From a virus, in IMG/VR virus record IMGVR_UViG_3300006621_000087, positions 72,897 to 100,061 of that record: DNA of 27,165 bases; one strand, 5' to 3'. Shown here one piece after another: positions 1 through 9,900 of this stretch (its first letter is position 1; each line of letters starts with the position of its first letter). Both the position numbers and the translations under genes were made by a program. A model generated the notes under the pieces. It saw only the letters and a program-made list of their open reading frames with translations. It ran no database searches and was not told the origin of the DNA.

Positions 1-3000
1 GACGGTGGTCAAATGACATTGAACAACTCAGGTTCTCAGTTCGGTGACATCTCAATGCGTGCAAGAGGTTCAACTGTTATTATTAAACCTGCACAAGCTA
101 ATGACCTTAACCTAATTTCTAATACAGATTTTGCAGATACTCTTGATGAAAATCAAGCTGAAATTATCGATAATATGATCGATTATTTAACTGCAAATAC
201 TACAACAGGATTTGAAGGCGGACCAGGACTTGGTTATCAAGGTTATAATGCTGATAAATGTTTCAGAGATACAGGATTAATTGTTGATTCTGCATCTTAT
301 GACGTTGCAACAAATTCTAACTACTGGGGTCGTTTAAACGGTATCACATATCGTTCGCCAATTTCATATGTTGTTATTAGCGATCAAATGACTGAAACAG
401 TAGGTTCTATTGAACATATTAAAGCAGACATTAATCATATCTTTACTAATGAGCAAACAGGCGAAGTACAAACTCGTTTAGATAGATCTTTAGATGAGAC
501 ATTAAATATTCTTCAAAATGGTGAAGAAGCTGCTGAACCAATTATCTTTGCTAATACTGGCGATACAGACGCAGTTGCGGCAAGAGAGCTTGTTCAAGAT
601 AACAGAAACTTAATCATTGATGAGTTTGTAGATTGGATCGATAATAACGATGAATTCTATGCTTACGATGGCGATAAATGTGAAAGAGACGTAAAAGAAT
701 ATATCTTACCAGCAACTAAGTTTGACATGTTATTGGATACAAACTATAATGCTGTAACTACTGGATTAGCATATTATGTTAATACTGCTAGAACATCTCT
801 TGAAAATCAAAGAAACGAAACAGTAGCTGCTTTCGAAAGATTACGTAAAACAACTGATGAAATTATTCAAGACGATTCTCCTGCTGGCGCAGTAGACGCT
901 TATGCATCATTTAATACGATCATTAATGCTCTTGCTAACTCAGGTAAGAAATATACTCCAACTAAAGTAACATACGATCCAGAAACTGGTAGAATGGTTA
1001 TTACAATCGGTACCCACGATTTAACAGTTGGACGTTATGTTAACATTGCAGAAGGTGGTGTTACATTTACATGTGCTTCTGATAACTTTAAAACACAAAT
1101 CAGCCATCCAAGAAAAGTTGATAAAGCTTATCTTGCTGCTTTACCTATTGTTGAAGTATCGGCAAAAACAATTACAGTTAATCCTGGATTAGGAAAAGCT
1201 AACTTCGAACATAGATTTGTTGAAGCAAAAGATGATGCAGTATCAGTAATCGGCGACGCAATTACATTCAGCGATAATTCATCTATCGATGTTAATAAGC
1301 GTAATGCTCGAAAAGGTTTACAATTAAATAGAGAGTTCGTACAAGATTATATGATGGACTGGGTAGATAATGAATTCTACTTCTATGACAGCAAGAAATG
1401 TCACAGAGATACAGAAGAATATATCTTACCTGCAGTTCAAAGAGACTTAATGCTTGGTACAAACTATAACTCAATTCAAACTGGTGCAGCTTATCGTACT
1501 AAGTCTGGAGAGGTTAGTGTTACTGAACAGTTAGTTGAAACAGTTGGTTCAATTAATTACTTAAAAGCAGAAACTGCAGAATTAGTAACTAACTCAATTG
1601 CCGAAGATAGAGCAAATAAAGCATTCGATGAAATGACAAGATTGCTTAACAATAACGGTAAGAAATATACTCCTACAAATGCAGTATATACTCCAACATC
1701 AGGCACAACAGTACTTACAATTGGTTCTCACGATTTCCAAATTGGCGATAGTATCTTTATTGAACCAAATAGTTTAACATTTACATGTGCATTAGACGGA
1801 AATACTACCGAGCATTCATATCCAACTACTGAGTTTATTAACTATACTCCTACAACTGCATCTTATGATCCAGAAACTGGCGAGTTTAGTGCAGACATTG
1901 GATCAAATGCTCTTAAAGCTGGCGATCTTGTAGAGTTCAAACCAAACTCAATTGTATTTACATGTGCAATGGATGGTAATATAACTAATCATCCAGCTCC
2001 TGAATCACATCACCCATTCTATAAGAAACAAATTGTTATTGATAGAGTTGATGGTACTACGATTCATATGAATGTTGGCGCTGTTACAAACGGCGGCGGA
2101 TTACATACATTTGTATCAGCAGAAACTAATGCTATACAAGCCGAGAAAAGACATCCTGCATATAAGAAATCAATTAAGATTTCTGATAGAGATGCAACAA
2201 CAATTACAGTAAATGTTGGTGAGTCAAGCGACACATCAGTTCATACCTTTGTATCTGCAACAACCAACGCTATTCGCGAAGGTGATATGTGGACAGGAAC
2301 ATTTACTCCAGAAACTGCAACATACGATCCAGTATCAGGCGATATGGAACTTACAATTGGTAATCACGATCTACCAGTTGGTAAATGGATTGAAATTGCT
2401 CCAGAATCAATTGTATTTAGTTGCGATGTTGGTGGTGTAACAGGAACAGATGCTGCTCCATTATACGACCACCCTGCATATAAAGAACCAGTAAGAGTTA
2501 AAGCAGTAACTGGTAATACAATTACAGTAAACGTAGGTAATGCAAATGGCCATGCTAATAACCATACATTTGTAAGTGCAACAGCTGATTGTATCGATGC
2601 TAATGCATTGTTCTTCTCAGATCCTGCTAAAGTATTAAAAGCTTATACTCCTACAGATGCAGATTATGATCCAGTAACAGGTATCCTAGATATTACAATT
2701 CCAGGTCACGATCTTACAACTGACGATCATATCGAATTACAACCACAAAGTTTTGCATTTAGTTGTGCACACAATGGTGGAGGTACTGATTTCTCACCAC
2801 GTATCGGAGACTGGTCATACAAGTTACCATTAGCAATTACAAATGTTGCTGGTGATGTTGTTACAGTTTATTGCGGTACTGCAGGAACAAATACAGACAC
2901 CCATACATTTGTAAGTGCAGACGAAGGTTCAGTTATTAAAGTAGCTGGTTCTCAACAGGGTGTATACGCATCGAGAATCTTACAAAAGAACAAAGCATAT

Positions 3001-6000
3001 CTACAAGCTGAAGTCGATGCATATATGAATGATAACTACTTCATCTATGATAAAGATAAATGTATGCGAGATACAGGATTTATTTTAAATGCTGTAGCAA
3101 GAGATATTGCAACTGATTCAAACGTTAACTCAGTATATGTTGGTAAAGGTTATAGAATCGGTACAGTTGGCGCAAACAACGTAGTTAATAATCAGCTTAC
3201 TGAAACAGTTGGAGCTATTACTTGGTTAAAAGATAAGATTGCAACTGAAGTATTAACTGACGCTACCGCAATTGCAAGATCAAATGCTTCATTCGATGAA
3301 ATTATCGATATTATGTCAAACGGAAATGCTGCTGCTGACGCATTAGTATTTGGTGGGCAATCAGTATCGATTGACGCATACGCTGCAAAAACTGCATTAC
3401 AAGTTAACAAAGCATTTATACAAAAAGAAGTTATTGCTTGGATTGCTGCTAATCATGGATCCTTAGTATACGATGAGACAAAATGTAGAAGAGATACAGG
3501 ATTCTTAATTGAAGCAGCAGCTTACGATATTAGACACGGTTCTAATGTTGCAATGAGAGACTTTGCTAAACTATACTTCGAAAATGGTATTAATGTTGGA
3601 TTACCTGAAGCTCAAAGAGCTCCAACTGCCGCATTATATAACCACTTAGCCGCAGTAGCTGAACAAGTTGTTCTTAAGCAAACAGTTACTCCTACAACAG
3701 GTAACGGAGTTTCTCAGGTAACATCTGGATTCGGTAACGTTGTTGGCGCATCTGGTATCGAGGTTGAGTTACTTATTAAGATCGTTGCAGATATTATTAC
3801 TGATGATTCATTAATTAATCTACCACAAGCAAGAGAAGCTACAGTTACTGACGCTGCTGCTACTGGTTATAATTTTGAAATTGAAAAAGATCTTATCCTT
3901 GGACGCAAAGAAGCTCTAGGATCTTCAGTTGTTCAATACTTAAATGATAAGTTTGCATTCCTACAATACGAAGAAGCAAGATGCAGAAGAGATACAGGTT
4001 ATATCGTCGATGCAATATCACATGATATTCAGTACGGTGGTAACGCTGCAATGCATGGAACAGCAGAACTTTACTTTAAGAATGCAGTAAATATCTTACC
4101 AATAGATCAACGCCAAGCAACAAGAGAAGCCTTTGAATATATGGCTAAAGTTGTTCAACATGTTGTTCGTAACGAGCCAGTTGAAAGAGAAATTGGTAAT
4201 CAGTTTACTCCTTCAAGCGCAACATACGATCCTGATACAGGAATCTTTACAGCAACATTAGGTACAGGACACGGTCTTACAGCTGGTGATCATGTAATGA
4301 TTGCTCCTGAAAGTATCGTATTTACATGTAGCTTGGACGGAGATATTGCAGAACATCCATCTCCACAACTTGGCGATCCATACTATGGTAACCCATATTA
4401 CATTACAAGTGCTGATGCAACTACGATTACAATGCAAGTTGGTAAAGTACCATACGGTCGTGGCGGTGGAGCTCATACATTTGTAAGAGCATCACTCAAT
4501 GCAATATCACATGTTACTGGTAACCACGTTAAACAAGAAATGCCAACCATAGCAGCTAGAAGACCTATTGCTACTGAAGCTATGAACCTAGCATTAATGT
4601 TAAGCAAAGTTTCAGACGATAACAGTCCATCAGCAATACCTGCAAGAGTTGAGCCATTCACAAACTGGATCGACGCAGATATTCTTGCTGCTAAAAATGT
4701 TATTGATAATAACACAGTTCAAATGGCAACTGATCTACAAACATACATTTACGATACTTATAACGGTATTAGTTACTCTAAAGAGAAATGTAGAAGAGAC
4801 GTTGGTACAATGATCGATGCATTATCTCACGATGTTAACTACTCAACAAACTATGCAACTGTTCAAACTGCAGGTCTTTACTTTGTAAATGCAGTATCAG
4901 TATTACCAGCAGATCAAAGACAACAAACTGCAAGATTCTTTACTGAATTAGCAGACACTGTCGAGAAGATCGTAGTTGGTGGAACAGTTGATACTTCAAT
5001 ATCCAAGCATAGTTCATCAACTCAAGTGGCAGTTACAGCCGCTACCACAGTTGAAGCTGAAGAAGTAGCTGATCTTGTAAGAATAGTTGAAGATACAATT
5101 AGAAGAGATTCAGTTGATGTTATCCCAGCAATTACAGAGCCTGATCTATCTTGGGTTGGAGCTGATAGAATAGCAGCTGCTAACTCAATCGATGAAAACC
5201 TTGACGAACTTGCAGATGATGTAACTGAATTCTTGAAAGATACATTTACAATCGTAGATTACTCTAAAGCTAAATGTAGAAGAGATGCTGGTTATATCCT
5301 AGATGCTATGTCTTGGGATCTTAACTACGGTGGTAACCTTGCAACAAGATGGAATGCAAACTTCTACTTCTGGAATAACGAATTAAGAGTTCCTGAAGAT
5401 ACAAGAGAAGCAACTGCTCAAGCATATCGTCAACTTGGTTACATTGTTGCACAAATTGTTAGAGGTACATATCCTGGTCAGGTTATTAGATCTGAACTTG
5501 GTACTGAAGTACAATCACAACAAGCAACAGATTTAGGATTAATCTTCTACAACGCATTATTCTACAATGATGTTAACAAGCTTGGACCAACAATAGAACC
5601 GAACTTTGGTTGGGAAACTGATAAAACATTCAAGTTTGCTAAAGATATTCTTGGCGATAACAGAACTCGAATACAGCGTGAAGTACAAAGATTCATTACT
5701 TCTGAATACAAGTTTATTGATCTACCTAAAACTTATCGTGATGCAGGTAACTTCCTTAAAGTTATCCAAAACGACTTTAGATATACTGATCCATCACTTA
5801 ATCCAAATAACTTATATAACGTTTCTGGTGCCGGTGCTGATCAAGCTTCTAGATCTTTCGTTGGCGCATTATTTAATATCGATGCACAACATGTATTCCC
5901 AGTGTTTAATCCGCCAGCATCATTTGCTAATTGGAGAAACTTAAGATTCAAAGGTACGGTCGTTGATGCAGCTGCAAGAGACGCATTAACTGATATGAAA

Positions 6001-6555
6001 CGTTGGGATGCATATATCATTCCAACTAATAATAACGGTAATCGCTATGTTGGCGAAATCTTCCACTGGACAGGCGTAGCTTGGGCATCAGTTGGTCAGA
6101 ATAATACTGATTTACTTGACGCATTCACAGGCGCTTGGACACAGATGAAAACTTATATAAATAACAATATTGCTCCGGACCTAACGCATAGAAATATGGT
6201 AACCGAATTGATTGATAACGTAATTATAGATAGTGTCATACGACCTAACTTCCTAGTATTTGGATCGCTAGTTGAATCCATTGCTCACCAGTTCAACGGT
6301 GCTTCGGCAGGTGTTAACAGAAACGCCTTACCATTGAACTTCAGGAACGTTGGTGCTGCTATCGGTGCTAATGCTTCGGTATTATCAGAAAATGGCGGTC
6401 GAATCAGATGGTCTGGATCAGACGAATTAAATAACCAGTACTTCGCACGAGGATTGAAGATTAATGGTAGAACAGGTCGAATCGAAGGTCGACCGTTTAC
6501 ATCATCGGTAAGAAAACTCGCACGAAGGGCATCTAACTCAAGGGCATCACTATAA
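1..6555 (+). CDS. Giant repeat-built virion structural protein (5'-partial)
   Basis: The frame is already open at base 1 (DGGQ precedes the first Met at 13) and no good ribosome site precedes that Met. The visible N-terminus (MTLNNSGSQFGDISMRARG) resembles an internal stretch of large marine T4-like phage structural proteins, so the real start is probably upstream. The visible 2180 residues combine two repeat types. Type A is a predicted helical unit with the motif KCxRDxGxIxDAxxxD; its Cys falls near residues 83, 223, 463, 1017, 1158, 1324, 1593 and 1755, with a ninth degenerate copy (KTYRDAG) near 1907. Type B is a beta-rich unit running from YTPxxAxYDPxTG through FTCxxDG to HTFVSA, in six copies between about 312 and 1500. 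The C-terminus is basic (RKLARRASNSRASL). There is no signal peptide or membrane segment. By family resemblance it is a tail-associated or fibre-like structural protein; the exact position in the virion is unknown. The stop overlaps the next start by 1 nt. Confidence 0.85.
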   Translation, partial: DGGQMTLNNSGSQFGDISMRARGSTVIIKPAQANDLNLISNTDFADTLDENQAEIIDNMIDYLTANTTTGFEGGPGLGYQGYNADKCFRDTGLIVDSASYDVATNSNYWGRLNGITYRSPISYVVISDQMTETVGSIEHIKADINHIFTNEQTGEVQTRLDRSLDETLNILQNGEEAAEPIIFANTGDTDAVAARELVQDNRNLIIDEFVDWIDNNDEFYAYDGDKCERDVKEYILPATKFDMLLDTNYNAVTTGLAYYVNTARTSLENQRNETVAAFERLRKTTDEIIQDDSPAGAVDAYASFNTIINALANSGKKYTPTKVTYDPETGRMVITIGTHDLTVGRYVNIAEGGVTFTCASDNFKTQISHPRKVDKAYLAALPIVEVSAKTITVNPGLGKANFEHRFVEAKDDAVSVIGDAITFSDNSSIDVNKRNARKGLQLNREFVQDYMMDWVDNEFYFYDSKKCHRDTEEYILPAVQRDLMLGTNYNSIQTGAAYRTKSGEVSVTEQLVETVGSINYLKAETAELVTNSIAEDRANKAFDEMTRLLNNNGKKYTPTNAVYTPTSGTTVLTIGSHDFQIGDSIFIEPNSLTFTCALDGNTTEHSYPTTEFINYTPTTASYDPETGEFSADIGSNALKAGDLVEFKPNSIVFTCAMDGNITNHPAPESHHPFYKKQIVIDRVDGTTIHMNVGAVTNGGGLHTFVSAETNAIQAEKRHPAYKKSIKISDRDATTITVNVGESSDTSVHTFVSATTNAIREGDMWTGTFTPETATYDPVSGDMELTIGNHDLPVGKWIEIAPESIVFSCDVGGVTGTDAAPLYDHPAYKEPVRVKAVTGNTITVNVGNANGHANNHTFVSATADCIDANALFFSDPAKVLKAYTPTDADYDPVTGILDITIPGHDLTTDDHIELQPQSFAFSCAHNGGGTDFSPRIGDWSYKLPLAITNVAGDVVTVYCGTAGTNTDTHTFVSADEGSVIKVAGSQQGVYASRILQKNKAYLQAEVDAYMNDNYFIYDKDKCMRDTGFILNAVARDIATDSNVNSVYVGKGYRIGTVGANNVVNNQLTETVGAITWLKDKIATEVLTDATAIARSNASFDEIIDIMSNGNAAADALVFGGQSVSIDAYAAKTALQVNKAFIQKEVIAWIAANHGSLVYDETKCRRDTGFLIEAAAYDIRHGSNVAMRDFAKLYFENGINVGLPEAQRAPTAALYNHLAAVAEQVVLKQTVTPTTGNGVSQVTSGFGNVVGASGIEVELLIKIVADIITDDSLINLPQAREATVTDAAATGYNFEIEKDLILGRKEALGSSVVQYLNDKFAFLQYEEARCRRDTGYIVDAISHDIQYGGNAAMHGTAELYFKNAVNILPIDQRQATREAFEYMAKVVQHVVRNEPVEREIGNQFTPSSATYDPDTGIFTATLGTGHGLTAGDHVMIAPESIVFTCSLDGDIAEHPSPQLGDPYYGNPYYITSADATTITMQVGKVPYGRGGGAHTFVRASLNAISHVTGNHVKQEMPTIAARRPIATEAMNLALMLSKVSDDNSPSAIPARVEPFTNWIDADILAAKNVIDNNTVQMATDLQTYIYDTYNGISYSKEKCRRDVGTMIDALSHDVNYSTNYATVQTAGLYFVNAVSVLPADQRQQTARFFTELADTVEKIVVGGTVDTSISKHSSSTQVAVTAATTVEAEEVADLVRIVEDTIRRDSVDVIPAITEPDLSWVGADRIAAANSIDENLDELADDVTEFLKDTFTIVDYSKAKCRRDAGYILDAMSWDLNYGGNLATRWNANFYFWNNELRVPEDTREATAQAYRQLGYIVAQIVRGTYPGQVIRSELGTEVQSQQATDLGLIFYNALFYNDVNKLGPTIEPNFGWETDKTFKFAKDILGDNRTRIQREVQRFITSEYKFIDLPKTYRDAGNFLKVIQNDFRYTDPSLNPNNLYNVSGAGADQASRSFVGALFNIDAQHVFPVFNPPASFANWRNLRFKGTVVDAAARDALTDMKRWDAYIIPTNNNGNRYVGEIFHWTGVAWASVGQNNTDLLDAFTGAWTQMKTYINNNIAPDLTHRNMVTELIDNVIIDSVIRPNFLVFGSLVESIAHQFNGASAGVNRNALPLNFRNVGAAIGANASVLSENGGRIRWSGSDELNNQYFARGLKINGRTGRIEGRPFTSSVRKLARRASNSRASL
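250..5760 (+). repeat. Type A protein repeats (KCxRD helical units), 8 copies plus 1 degenerate
   Basis: Diverged repeats inside the first gene. The cysteine codons lie at 259, 679, 1399, 3061, 3484, 3982, 4789 and 5275. The last four copies (CRRD) are the closest to each other and carry YGGN or similar about 20 residues downstream. A ninth unit near 5731 keeps the RDAG core but has Thr in place of Cys. The first four have less regular spacing because type B units are inserted between them. The repeats are seen at protein level; DNA identity is only moderate. Confidence 0.75.
946..4506 (+). repeat. Type B protein repeats (FTCxxDG...HTFVSA beta units), 6 copies
   Basis: Beta-rich units of about 95-105 residues in the first gene. 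They begin near 946, 1666, 1843, 2299, 2638 and 4198. Each reads YTPxxAxYDPxTG, then a TIGxHDL turn, xxPxSxxFTCxxDG, HPxYKK, TITVNVG and HTFVSA. The copy starting at 1666 is split: its first half (1666-1836) and second half (2149-2274) flank the complete copy at 1843-2136. Similar units are frequent in marine T4-like phage structural proteins, from memory. Confidence 0.75.
6156..6163 (+). promoter_or_regulatory. Possible internal late promoter (TATAAATA)
   Basis: An exact TATAAATA inside the first gene (codons for the Tyr-Ile-Asn-Asn stretch), about 390 nt before the 140-aa gene. It could give extra transcription of the last two genes of the block. In AT-rich coding sequence a chance match is likely. 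Confidence 0.3.
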
Positions 6556-6977
6556 TGACTATTACAACAATCGTAACATCTCAGGCACCAGATGCTAAAC
6601 CGGTAGCCAAGTCCTTTACGTTGAGTACGAATTGGCAGACTATGATTGAAGTACCAAATTATGAGGTACCTGAATTAGTGTTTGGTGGTTCAACAACGGT
6701 AGAACCTGGAGTAGGAGAAGTTATTTCTCCTCTCATCTTATGTAACTTTACAGCAAATACAGTAATGGTTGACGTAAGAACGTATAGATATGAAGACAAT
6801 GATACTTTTTGGATTATTAGAAATCTTCAAATTCCAGCGTATGACACAATTCCTTTACCACTCAATGGACAATTCTTTAAATCTGGAGATTTACTAGAAT
6901 TAAAAACTGATACAAACTTAGCCGTGGATGCTTCATTATCCTTTACCCTTGGTCAATCCGAGGAGGATGATGTATAA
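6555..6977 (+). CDS. Small phage structural protein, beta-rich (140 aa)
   Basis: A complete 140-aa protein. Its ATG shares one base with the upstream stop (TAATG), and its own stop shares one base with the next start, so it is translationally coupled on both sides. A weak AAGGG lies about 10 nt upstream. The sequence alternates hydrophobic strands with turns: ISPLILCNFTANTVMVDVRTY, then FWIIRNLQIPAYDTIPLPLNG, then FFKSGDLLELKTD. This pattern fits a small beta-sandwich protein that is common next to fibre genes in marine T4-like phages. The C-terminus is acidic (SEEDDV). There is no signal peptide, membrane segment or catalytic motif. A fibre accessory or connector role is inferred from position only. 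Confidence 0.75.
   Translation: MTITTIVTSQAPDAKPVAKSFTLSTNWQTMIEVPNYEVPELVFGGSTTVEPGVGEVISPLILCNFTANTVMVDVRTYRYEDNDTFWIIRNLQIPAYDTIPLPLNGQFFKSGDLLELKTDTNLAVDASLSFTLGQSEEDDV
6961..6966 (+). promoter_or_regulatory. Shine-Dalgarno AGGAGG for the collagen-like fibre gene
   Basis: A perfect AGGAGG lies inside the last codons of the 140-aa gene, 10 nt before the ATG at 6977. It supports this start even though the gene overlaps its neighbour by one base. Confidence 0.7.
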
Positions 6978-9900
6978 TGGCTTTTAGATCAATAAGCGGT
7001 AGCAAAATCGTTGGACAGGGCCAACCGCAACAGGTCCCTATTCAACTCGATCCGGCTCCATATACAGGTGCGGTCGCTTATGGTAGCGATGGTCTTATAT
7101 ATGTATCAAATGGAACAGTTTGGACAGCAGTAGGTGCTGGTGTTCAAGGTACTACAGGTTCAACAGGACCTGCTGGTCTTCAAGGTTTACAAGGAGATTA
7201 TGGTCCAGGATTCGATGTAATCGGTTCTGTGGCTGATGTAGACGCAGGTGGAGATCAACAATTAACTTTAAACACAGCTTTTCCTAGTGCAGCACTTGGT
7301 AACGCAGTCATCGATAATGCTGATGATGAGTTATGGGTTTATGACGGCGCAGTATGGGTAAATATTGGTTCATTTAGAGGTGTTCAAGGTTTCACTGGTA
7401 TCCAAGGATTACAAGGTAACCAAGGTACTATCGGTGAAGAAGGTATTCAGGGATCAAGAGGTTTTAGAGGTTTCCAAGGTACGCAAGGTATTCAAGGCTT
7501 TATTGGTGTTCAAGGCTTGCAAGGTATTCAAGGTAACCAAGGGACACAAGGACCACAAGGTGTGCAAGGTGTCCAAGGAATACAGGGCGACTTCGGTATT
7601 CAAGGTACGCAAGGACCACAGTCAATTCAAGGTATGCAGGGTACACAAGGTATCCAAGGTGATACAGGTTTCCAAGGTTTTAGTGGAGACGATGCAGGTC
7701 ACGTAGTAGAATTTAGAATTAAAGACGATATCGTTGAGGCTGATCCAGGCACTGGTGACATGATCATGAATGGTGCACCTAATCCTGGCGATAACTTCAG
7801 TGCAGTTACCAAAATTTGGATTGACGATGAAGCTTTCTATGGTGTAAACCTAGAAGGTCTATATACTGCTATTGCTGCTGTAGGTACTGCAAATAAAGGT
7901 ATTATGAAAGTTACTCTTCGTAATAACCCATCAAACTATATGATCTTCCAAATTACTGGAGCGACAGATAGAACAGGTTATTGGGAATTAGATGTTACTT
8001 TCTTATCAGGCGATGGTATTAAGAGCGACTTCGTTCAGTTAAATACGCCAAACCCAGGCACTACAACACAACTTCCAACATTAGTTGCGTTCAGTTTAGC
8101 TGGTGATCAAGGTATTCAAGGTACACAGGGCGTTCAAGGATTACAAGGACTTCAAGGCTTACAGGGTCTACAAGGTGTTCAAGGTCCACAATCAATTCAA
8201 GGTACACAGGGTTTTCAAGGTTTTACCGGCATTCAAGGAATGCAGGGAACTCAAGGTGTGCAAGGCTTACAAGGTGACGAAGGTTTCCAAGGTTCGCAAG
8301 GTACTCAAGGACATCAAGGTGTTCAAGGAACTCAAGGCTTCCAAGGTACTCAAGGCTTTCAAGGCACACAAGGATTCCAAGGAGTTCAAGGCTTACAGGG
8401 TGATGTAGGTATCCAAGGGTACCAAGGAACTCAAGGCTTTCAGGGACTACAGGGACTACAGGGTGCTGTTGGTTGGTATGGTGGTTTAACATATGAGTGG
8501 GCTTTCACTAATAATGTTGACCCAACTACTAATCCAGGCATTTCTTCTTGGAAAATTAATAACACTAACGTTCAAAACGCAACTAAATTAGTATTAGACG
8601 ATATTCCATTAAGTAACTATACTGGTGAACTTGATGAAATGTTTGATTGGTTAGCAGCTATTCCAGGATCTTCAAAGGGTCTTGTTGTAATAGAAAGTTT
8701 TGATGATGGCAATGGTCCTGGCGGACACCATCAAGTTGTATATGAATTCTCAGCAGTTAATTGGGATTCAAGTGGTACTAAAACTTTCGTTATATTCGAT
8801 GTTACTTATGTTGGCCAATATGGACTTAGTTCAGGTAATAGTTATAGCTGGGATTTAGATGTTATTGGTTCTGGTCATACAGCAAAAACATTAATTAACT
8901 TTGTTCCACGCGGTGATGCTGGTATTCAAGGTATTACTGGTTCTCAAGGAGCACAGGGTACTCAAGGCTTACAAGGATTACAGGGTACACAAGGTTTCCA
9001 AGGTACTCAAGGATTCCAAGGCGTACAAGGCGCTCAAGGTATTGCTGGTGCTTACGGTGGAGCTTCATTCGAATATGACTTTACTCCAAGTACAACACCT
9101 ACAGGTCCAGCTTCAGGATTAATTAAATTTAATAATACTGATCTTACTGCCGCTACAATTATGCGCATGTCAGATACAGAAACAAATGGTGCAAACCTCG
9201 ATGATTATCTAAGAAGTTTAGATGATGGTGGTTCTGCAATGCTTGGTTATATCAAGATTGTTTCTATTGCTGATCCTGCAGAATTCTTACTTTATAGTTT
9301 AACAGGTTTAGTAGAAAATTCAACTTATTATAACTTAAGTATTACGTACTTAACTAAATCTACTAATGCTGACGCAACATATTTTACAAATAATACTGAT
9401 ATAATCTTTACCTTTACAAGAGCTGGCGAACAAGGTTTGCAGGGTATTCAAGGAATACAAGGCATTCAAGGTTTCCAAGGTGACTTAGGTTTCCAAGGTT
9501 CAACCGGTGCTGGAGCTCAAGGTACAGACGGATTCCAAGGTGATCTTGGTTTCCAAGGTATTCAAGGTTTCCCAGGACCAATTGGACCACAGGGTGTTCA
9601 AGGATTTACTGGTCTTCAAGGTGGAGGCGGTTTCCAAGGTTCAACTGGTGGATTTGGTGGTGTAACATTTGATTACACATATAGTACAAATACAGCAGCT
9701 TCTGATCCAAGTAGTACAGATTCAACTGGTTATTTAAAATTCAATAATGCTTCTCTTAGCAATGCAGCTAAGTTGTTCATTGACGATAGAGATGATAACT
9801 TTGTAGATATTCAACCTTTCTTAAGAACAATCGATGATTCTACAAGTCCTATTAAAGGTCACTTTAAAGTATCAGAAAAAGCTACTCCAGCAAACTTTGT

